A stretch of 50,761 bases of DNA from a virus: positions 1 through 50,761 of the IMG/VR virus record IMGVR_UViG_3300046821_000457, one strand, 5' to 3'. The position numbers and the translations under genes were made by a program. How positions within the stretch are numbered: the stretch's first letter is position 1; each line of letters opens with the position of its first letter. The notes beneath the pieces were generated by a model. That model saw only the letters and a list, made by a program, of their open reading frames with translations, was not told the origin of the DNA and ran no database searches. Below, piece by piece: positions 40,752-49,200 of the stretch.

Positions 40752-41383
40752 TGGGTGGTGGTAAAGATGGTGGTGACGGCGGCGTTGAAGACTTACGTAG
40801 AGCTGAAGAACAACGTAAGGCCGAGGTGGCTGCACGTATAACAGAAATCAATAATATCTTTGATGCAGGTGGTACATCGCGCAATGCTCTATATGATCAA
40901 GCAGCGGCTAATGCGTTTAATTTGGACAAATTGTATTTGGATGAAAATCGTGCTGATACGGAACGCATGAATCGCTTTGCTTTAGCGCGGCAAAGTTTAG
41001 CGGGCGGGTCGCAAGAAGTTGATCGCAATAAAGCTTTACTGAATACCTACAATGAAGGGCTGCTACGTGCGGGACAACGGGGCGAGCGTCTCAAGGCTGA
41101 GTGGATGCAGACCGATGAAGATTTACGTAATAACCTCATTAAACAGGTATCAGTTGACCCGCAAGCCTTTAATGCTGCCAGTGCTCAAGCACAATTGAGT
41201 GCTGCGAATCAAGCACGACAAAATGCAGGTAGTGATCAGACCTTAGGTGGGTTATTCCAACAGTTTGCCGATACCTATGCGCTGAGCCGTTATAATCAGG
41301 GGGTTAATACAGGTATGGGTCAAACGACTCCTAGTAATTTGCCTACAGGTGTATCTACTCGTAAAACCTATCAAGGGCGATAA
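40751..41383 (+). CDS. Predicted internal virion (ejection) protein
   Basis: This 210-residue helical protein has a Gly-rich N-terminus (GGGKDGGDGG), long helices with RRAEEQRKAEVAARITEI and a disordered tail. It lies in the gene position where podoviruses encode ejection proteins that leave the head with the DNA. Its start overlaps the acetyltransferase stop codon by one base. Confidence 0.6.
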   Translation: MGGGKDGGDGGVEDLRRAEEQRKAEVAARITEINNIFDAGGTSRNALYDQAAANAFNLDKLYLDENRADTERMNRFALARQSLAGGSQEVDRNKALLNTYNEGLLRAGQRGERLKAEWMQTDEDLRNNLIKQVSVDPQAFNAASAQAQLSAANQARQNAGSDQTLGGLFQQFADTYALSRYNQGVNTGMGQTTPSNLPTGVSTRKTYQGR

Positions 41384-41385
41384 TC

Positions 41386-42006
41386 ATGTACTTCTTAGCT
41401 CCCCTTTTGGCAGTGGCGGCGGGTGCTGCTGTTAATAACTATGCTCAACAGCGTGCAGCTCAACAGCAACAAAACGCTATTAACCAAATGCGTCAGAATC
41501 AGTTTAGCGCGAAACGCGAACAGAATCAGACGCTAATGGATGCTATTCAGCAATATAAACCTGAAGATCGCACGCAAAAGTACGAGGAAGCACAACAATC
41601 TGCCACTGATAATTTGATTAAGCTGATACAAGCTCAACCGGAACATGCGCAATTGGCTAAGGCTACGGAAGGTAGTACCGGACAAGATTATGATCTGGCG
41701 CGAGCTACGGCTACGGCGGATAGTCAGAATCGCGCGTATAAATTAGCGGGATTGTTAGGACGTAGTACGGCTCATGCTGATCTATTTAGGAATGAGGCTA
41801 AGGGATTGGCGGCGGCTGAGAATAAAGGGTTGCTCATTGGGCAAGATGCACAAATGCAGATGCTCATAGATCAACAGAAAGCCCAGCAAGCAGGGAAGGT
41901 GAATCCCTGGCTCTCGATGGCGGGGGGTGCTTTATCTAGCTACGGTATGTCTAGTTTGGGTAAGGGTATGTCTGGTGTGGGTGGGGCGGGTGGCTTTCAA
42001 TGGTAG
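41386..42006 (+). CDS. Predicted internal virion (ejection) protein, T7 gp14-like
   Basis: This 206-residue protein has an N-terminal hydrophobic stretch (FLAPLLAVAAGAAVNNYA), a Gln-rich helical body (QQRAAQQQQNAINQMRQNQF) and a Gly/Ser-rich C-terminal membrane-active-looking segment. The layout resembles small T7-type internal core proteins, which insert in the outer membrane on infection. The role is inferred from shape and position. Confidence 0.6.
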   Translation: MYFLAPLLAVAAGAAVNNYAQQRAAQQQQNAINQMRQNQFSAKREQNQTLMDAIQQYKPEDRTQKYEEAQQSATDNLIKLIQAQPEHAQLAKATEGSTGQDYDLARATATADSQNRAYKLAGLLGRSTAHADLFRNEAKGLAAAENKGLLIGQDAQMQMLIDQQKAQQAGKVNPWLSMAGGALSSYGMSSLGKGMSGVGGAGGFQW

Positions 42007-42018
42007 TCGGAGGTTGAT

Positions 42019-43212
42019 ATGAGCTTTACAGTAGGTGCTCAAACGGCACAAGGTCTTGGTACTTTACTGGGTCAGATGTTTGGCGGTGGCATGGGGCAAA
42101 AGGATTATGCTCAAGGTCAGTTGGTGGGTACTCAGATTCGTGAACGTAAGGCTAAGGCTGCATTGGATGAGCAACAGTATAAATCTATTGCCGATGCTAT
42201 TACTGCGGGTCTAGCGGGTAATTGGCAAGCGGCTAATGTTAATAGTTTGTATGGTGGGCATGGTCGTACTTCATTTGATGTGACTAATCAGGGTGCGGTC
42301 TTTAATAAAAATACGGGTGAAGTAGATATAGGGAATGGTATTGCTCAAGCCTTTCTGAAGCTCAAAGGAGCTGAAGCTGCTAATCAAAGTTTGCAAGGCG
42401 ATTATTATCGATCCAAAGCTGAGACTGAACGTGGGCTATTGAATGAGCGGGAACGAGTGGAAGTAGCTAAGGCTTTGTTTGATGAGGCTAGAGCTAGGGA
42501 TGTAAATAGTTTAATTAAACCTAAACAGGAGGCGATGTTAGCACAAGCCTTCGCACGTATGGCACAAGGTCGTCAATATGATGCTGCGGCTGGGTTGAAT
42601 AATGCTCGTGCCGGTGAAGTAAATAGCTTAATTGCTCCTAAGCAGGAGGCGATGTTAGCACAAGCCTTCGCACGTATGGCACAAGGTCGTCAATATGATG
42701 CTGCGGCTGGGTTGAATAATGCTCGTGCCGGTGAAGTGCAGGCATTAATGCCCTTAGAACAACAATTAAAAGCGGCTCAAACCGCTAATCAAATGGGGCT
42801 GGCTACCCGTAATCATCAATTGGCTGCAAGCACTCCAGCCGTACAACAATCTATTGTTGATAGAAATAAAGCTCAAGCAGAAAAGTTACGTCAAGCCGAT
42901 CAATCAAAATTATTAGAAAATCCTGTGGTGGCTAATGTATTAGCGCAAATACAGGATTTAGATAGTCAATTATCTCAAGAAGAACCCAATAAGCCGCTGA
43001 TATGGGGTCGGGGTAATTATGAAGCTGGTACTGAAAAACAGCGCTTGTTACAACAGCGTATGAGTTTGCAAGATCAGCTTAATACGCTTCTAAGTGCTGG
43101 TGGGGCTGCACCTTCCAGCGGTGCTCCTTTTCCAGATGGCGCATTGATACGCGGCAAAGATGGGCGGCAATATCGGGTTGTTAATGGTCAACCTGTGGCA
43201 GTAGGTGGTTAG
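42019..43212 (+). CDS. Predicted internal virion protein with internal 39-residue repeats
   Basis: This 397-residue protein has an N-terminal Gly/Met-rich segment (LGTLLGQMFGGGMGQKDYA) and a long helical middle. The middle holds two near-perfect copies of a 39-residue unit (QEAMLAQAFARMAQGRQYDA and following), with a further diverged edge on each side. A Pro/Ser linker leads to a small C-terminal domain (GALIRGKDGRQYRVVNGQPV). GGAGG precedes the ATG. It is the third of three ejection-type genes before the giant protein. Confidence 0.6.
   Translation: MSFTVGAQTAQGLGTLLGQMFGGGMGQKDYAQGQLVGTQIRERKAKAALDEQQYKSIADAITAGLAGNWQAANVNSLYGGHGRTSFDVTNQGAVFNKNTGEVDIGNGIAQAFLKLKGAEAANQSLQGDYYRSKAETERGLLNERERVEVAKALFDEARARDVNSLIKPKQEAMLAQAFARMAQGRQYDAAAGLNNARAGEVNSLIAPKQEAMLAQAFARMAQGRQYDAAAGLNNARAGEVQALMPLEQQLKAAQTANQMGLATRNHQLAASTPAVQQSIVDRNKAQAEKLRQADQSKLLENPVVANVLAQIQDLDSQLSQEEPNKPLIWGRGNYEAGTEKQRLLQQRMSLQDQLNTLLSAGGAAPSSGAPFPDGALIRGKDGRQYRVVNGQPVAVGG
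42526..42737 (+). repeat. 117-bp tandem repeat within the virion protein gene
   Basis: A 95-bp stretch at 42526-42620 is repeated without change at 42643-42737, with a period of 117 bp (39 codons). Flanking DNA before the first copy and between copies is also related but diverged. Perfect identity in a coding repeat suggests a recent event. Confidence 0.85.
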
Positions 43213-43213
43213 T

Positions 43214-46200
43214 ATGGCAACTGTTGATTGGAGTCAATTTGAATTAGTTGAACCTCCTCCTGCTAAACCAGCAGCTAATAATGTTGATTGGAGTCAATTT
43301 GAATTAGTTGAACCTCCTCCCTCTGATGGTTTATTTGATGATTTAGTTCCTCCTAGCGGTGGGGCAGGCGCGATGCCTGCCTCTTTTGAAGATAAACCAT
43401 TACCGAAAGGAGTAGCTATTGCTAAGCCTTGGGAGCCTAGCTTAACTGATCAAGTGTTGGGTTTCTTTGGTGGCAATCGCGAAAAGGCGATGAATGAGGT
43501 TGTAGCTAGAAGTATTGCCAACGATAAAAAGATTCCTCTTGACCAAGTTTACGAAAATGCAGGAGGACATCGCCCTATTTTAAATCCTGAAGGTCGTGCT
43601 TCTGTACCCTCTTTAATCGAAGGTGCAGGCGTAGTGCTGGATCAATCACCTGATATTTTGCCCTCTGCTGCCAATACGGTGCTGCGCTCGATAAGAGGGG
43701 GAGATGATAGTGTTGAAAATACTTGGTTAGATCAGCTCATCCAATCCACTACTATACAACCCAAGAAAAATGAGAAGGGGGAATTAATAGAGGTTGATCC
43801 CAACTATGCCAGTTTACAGGGTATTGGTAAATCATTGGGCTATAGTCTGACTAATATGGGGGCTGGTTTAGGCGTGGGTGTGCCTGCCAGTATGCTCGCT
43901 AGCCCTGCCGTCGGTGCGGTTGCGGGAATGGGGGCATCAGGTACTGTCTCGTTTCGTGCGTCAAAAGATGAGTTTTTAGATAGAGTACTTGAGCAGTTAA
44001 AAGCTAAAGCAGTGGAGACTGGTAAGCCTTTGACTCAAGAAGAGTGGACACAAACTGTTGATCAGTACAATGCCGCCGCTAATGAATACGGGGCATGGGA
44101 AGCCATACCCGAAGCCGTTAGTAATTTGATTATGTTGCGGGGGGTGGGTAAAGGCATTAAAGGATTTTTAGGGGGCATGGGGTCAGAACAAGTCACTGAA
44201 ACTATGACGGCGCTGGGGCAAAATCACGCTGAAAGAAGCGCTAATTTAACCAAAGAAGAACTCGGTATACCTGACGCATGGCGACAACATGCGTTGCAAA
44301 CTGCCATTATGTCGGGTGGGATGCAAAGTGTTGGCTCTGTGGGAAGTATGGTAAAGGATAAGCTAACGTCTAAGAAAGATGTGACTGCACCTGCACCCGA
44401 TACTACCGATAGCCTGTCGGGGATTATTGCCTCTGGTGAGGGGGATTATAATTCTTATAACAAGGGTATTGCTGGGGATAGTCGAGATAAAATTGATTTT
44501 AGTCAGATGACTGTAGGCGAGTTAATGGCTCGGCAATCACTACCTAAAGGCAATCCTAATCGTATTTTTGCTGCGGGAAAATATCAAGCCACCCCAACTA
44601 CTTTTGCAGAAAGTGTACAAAAGCTGGGAATATCTTTAGATGAAAAGGTAACGCCTGAGCTGCAAGAGCGTATTTTTGCTGATTATATTGCTAAGGATAA
44701 ACGTCCTGATTTACGCGACTATATTACGGGTAAGTCTAGTGATATTCGTGCGGCTGTAAAAGCGGGGTCAATGGAATTTGCAAGCGTAGCCAATCCCGAA
44801 ACGGGTAGAAGCTATCATGAGGGTAAAGGGGGGAATGCTGCCTCTATTAGTGCTGAGCGGTTTGGCACAGGGTTACAAAATGCGCGAGAACAGTACGCCG
44901 CTTTGGTTGCTAAAGGGGTGGACTCAAATACAGCTTATCGGCAGAGCTTAGGGGCTATGGTCAATAGTGCAAGTACCAGCTCGTCTATTGCTCCAAATCC
45001 GATTAGCACAAATCAAGGTAGTGTAGCCCCTGTGCAATCAGCTAATAGTACGCTGACTAACCCTGTTCCAGTACGTACGCCTGAGCCTGTCATTATGCAG
45101 GGTGATTTTAACAATCCATTGCTAGGAGATGATTTAGCCAGTGCTTTGTCTGATGCTGAGCCTGTGGCATTGTCTGATGATTTTGACGACTCTAATTTAG
45201 ATAGTGAATTTGACTCTGAAGTAGAGGCGGCTACTAATGAATGGGATAGTTATCAAGCTGAGATTGAGCAAAGTACTCCTAATGATGGCTTGTTTGATGA
45301 TTTAGTACCTGAATCACTACCTGCTAGTGATGATTTAACTAATACAGAACAAAATGCGAACGCACAAAACGCGCCAGAATCCACGATCTCTAGTGAAGCA
45401 ATACCGCAAGATACCCCTAATCCTGATGCGCTAGAATCGGCTCCCGTTCAAACCGCAGAAACAACGCCACAAGACACCTATCAAGGCGAAAGAATTATAG
45501 GGCAATCTAGCAAGATACGCTCAGAGGATGGTCAGTGGCACGCGGTAGACTATGAAGTACTAGATGCAGCACGTTTAAATCCTACAATTGAGCAAGCGGA
45601 TAATCAGTATCGTGATCGTAATCGTGCCGCCTTAACACAACAAGTGCAGTCTATTGGTAATGACCTGCAATATGAGCTAGTCGGACAATCGCCTGTGATG
45701 GACTTTGGCGCTCCGGTACTTAATCAATCAGGGCAGATTGTTGCTGGCAATGGGCGCATGTCTGGCATTCAGGAAGCGTATAAAACGGGTAAAGGTGCTC
45801 AATATAAGGCTAAGTTGATAGAAGATGCGGGGCGTTTAGGGATTGATTCAGCTCGTGTACAAGGGATGAAGTATCCGGTACTGGTGAGGCGCTTTAAAAA
45901 TGCGGTCAATACTCGTGATATGGCAGTGATGAGTAATGAGGGTGGAGCTGCGCGTATGTCACCACTGGAGCAAGCACGAGTGGATGCTGAGCGTGTGGGG
46001 TCATTACATGATTTAGAATTTGATGACTCTGGAAATATTACACTACCTGCTGCGCGTAATTTAGTAAGGCGCATTTTAGCGAAAACACCTATTAATCAGC
46101 ACAATGAGTTGATGGATGCTGAAGGGGGTATTAGTCAAGCGGGTTTAAGGCGCATCCAAAACGCAGTACTACATTTAGCTTATGGGGATAGTCCGGCTTT

Positions 46201-49200
46201 ACAGCGTTTGGTTGAGCGTACTGATAATACTAGCCGAAACGTGCTCAATGCCCTAAATGGGGCTGCTCCTGCATTGGCTGAGTTGCGGGATAATGTGAAG
46301 CAAGGTATTGCTCATCCTCATCTGAATATTGTTCCACATTTAATTGATACGGTAGAAATTTTCACTCGGCTCCGATCGCAGAATATTGACGTGCAAGAGT
46401 GGTTAAATCAATTAGATGCGTTTAATGATACGGTAGAAATTTTCACTCGGCTCCGATCGCAGAATATTGACGTGCAAGAGTGGTTAAATCAATTAGATGC
46501 GTTTAATGATACGCCTATTGAAATAAAACAATTATTAAACTTTTTAGATCAGAAAGCGCGAAAACCTGCAACTCTGCGTGACTTTTTGCAACGTTATGCG
46601 GAAGGGGTAAAGCAAGCGGGTAATCCTAAACAGGCGGGGTTATTTGGTGATAATCCTCCCGCATCCAGTGAGGTGATTAATAATGCCATTGAACAAGCCA
46701 ACACCCAAGAAACCGAACGCAACACCAGCACCAGTGCAGAATCAAGACGCACTGGACCAAACCAAGATCAGGGAATTAATCCGGCAACTACAGAACAATC
46801 CTCAGTTGCTGAAGGCGCTACGGCAAGCGCTACCAGTTCAGTAGGTGGTGCTCAGTACTCTAAGGCTGAAGCTCTGCCTCAACAAGATTATAATGCTGTA
46901 TTGCCTAAAATCCGCAATGAGCTAATTAATAAATTAGGTGCTAGTACTTTTAATAAGCTGGTGCAATCGGGTCGTTTGGTGATTAGTGATAATGCACCTC
47001 CGAATGTGGCGGGTGTTTATGATAATGGCGTGGTCACGCTTTATCCTCAGAATATACCAGTGGGTCAAGCGTGGGCTGTATTCGTGCATGAGGCAGGTGA
47101 ACATGCTGCACTGTCTACTATGTTGGGTAATGAGTACGCTGATTTAGTAAAGCAATTTAACCAGCTTTTAGAAAAGGGCAATCCTGACGCTATCAAAGCG
47201 GCTGAGCGTGTACCTGCCTCTACCCCTGCGGAACATATTGACTCTGAGCGGCTGGCGTATTTGGCGCAAGGAGTGATTGCGGGTGGACGGCTGAACCCTG
47301 TGGGTAGTCGGGTGATTGCTGCGGTGCGGCGTTTTGTTCAGAAAGTACTTAAAAAGCTGGGGATTGAGAGGGCTATTAATCCTAAGGATATAGCCTATTT
47401 GGCTGAGCGTGCGGCGAAAAGTTGGGCTAGTGGTAAAACAGCTAGTACCTTGTCCAGTACTAAATATACCTTTGCTGGGGAGCGTGCTAAAACGGCTGAT
47501 CAGGCTAAAGACTGGTTTATAGGAGCAGATGACAAGGCGCGTTTTGAAATTGATGATAGTCAGTTTAAATTAACACCGTTATTTAAATTAATTGCAGAGG
47601 GTGGGCATAAATCATCAACTATTAAAACGGTAACGTATCGACCTAATGAACAGAATAGTTATGATGTAAAACTAGTACCTACGGATGCCAAAAAGACATC
47701 TGATATTATTAAAATCGAGGGTGCTAATATTGAGCTTTTAGAGGAGTTATTGCCTGCTAGCTTGTTAGAGTCTATAAAAAAACACGAGGGAATGCCTGAG
47801 CCTTATAGTGATGATATTGATATAGAGGATGGATTTTATTTAAAAGATGTTAATCAGCAATTCAAGGGGGCTAATGTATTGCCTCTTGATCAGGCGATAA
47901 TTCACCCTGAGTTATTCGCAGCATACCCAGAATTAAAAAATATTTTAGTAATGGTAGATAAAGATAGCACTGGCTCGTCAGCATCTTTTAATGTGTTGTC
48001 TAGTGGGGAGTGGTTAATACGTTTAGGTAAATATTCTCAAGATTCGGCTCTAATCCACGAAGTACAGCACGCTATTCAGCGTTTAGAGGGGTTTGCAACA
48101 GGTGGGGCAGCCAATGAGTTTGTAGATAAATATGATGACAATAAAACTGAAATCGCGAAATTAAGTGATGAAATTCAAGACTTAATGTTTAGCAACTCAG
48201 AATATGGTGATTTGCGTCGTAAAGCGAATCGAATGTTTATCAGTATCCAAGATAAGTATGGTACTAGTAGAGAGCGTAATGGAAAAATACAACGCGGTCT
48301 CAATTGGGATAATGTTCCTAGTAATGAAGCTAAGGATTATTTTGGGATTTTGGATGAATTAAAAACTTATCCTGAAGATAAAACATATCTTGATTTATTT
48401 ATGCGCCGTGAACACTTGCAGAATAATCCTACGTTAGTAACAGCCTATCAGCAATATGAGCGTTTAGCGGGAGAAGTTGAGGCGCGAAATGTACAAGCTC
48501 GGCAGAAACTCAATGCTCAACAAAGGGTAAATACTCCTGTAGAAATCACGGAGGATGTGCCTAGGCATTTACAGACAATACGTTTTAATCATGGAAAGCA
48601 AGAATTTAATGTAAGAGATTTATCTAATCCTACTAAAGCTAAACAATTATTAAAGCAAGGGCTTGCTAGTGTTGAGCGTGGTATTAAAAAGGCTTGGTCT
48701 CATAAAAATCCTAGTGATTTAGTACTGCATACGATGACGTTGCAGACGATTATTGATCGTAATAAAAAGATTTTTAATAAGTTTGCTGAAAATCCTTTAA
48801 CTGCTATTGAGCATCTTAATCAAGGGATGCAGGCAGTGATGCAGCATTGGGCGAATCGGTTTGAAAAATCGCATGATGCGCTTATGCGCTTGTCGGCTCC
48901 TGAGCGTCAAGGTGTCATGGATATGATGCTCAATGCTACCCTCAACAATGTACATCCTGACCAAGACTATACGCCAAGTCTAAATATGAAGTGGGCTAGA
49001 GGCAAGAAAACTCAGTTTGAGAATGAGTTGCGTAATCTGGCGGCGGATGAGCGCAAAGCTCGGCATAATCAAGCTTATACACCTGATGAACGTACCCGTG
49101 CTACTAAAAAGGCTCAAACGGGCTTGGCTTTACTGCAAAAGAAAATGGACTTTGAAACTAAGCGTTTTAAAGCACAACCTGAATTAGTTAAACAATGGCA

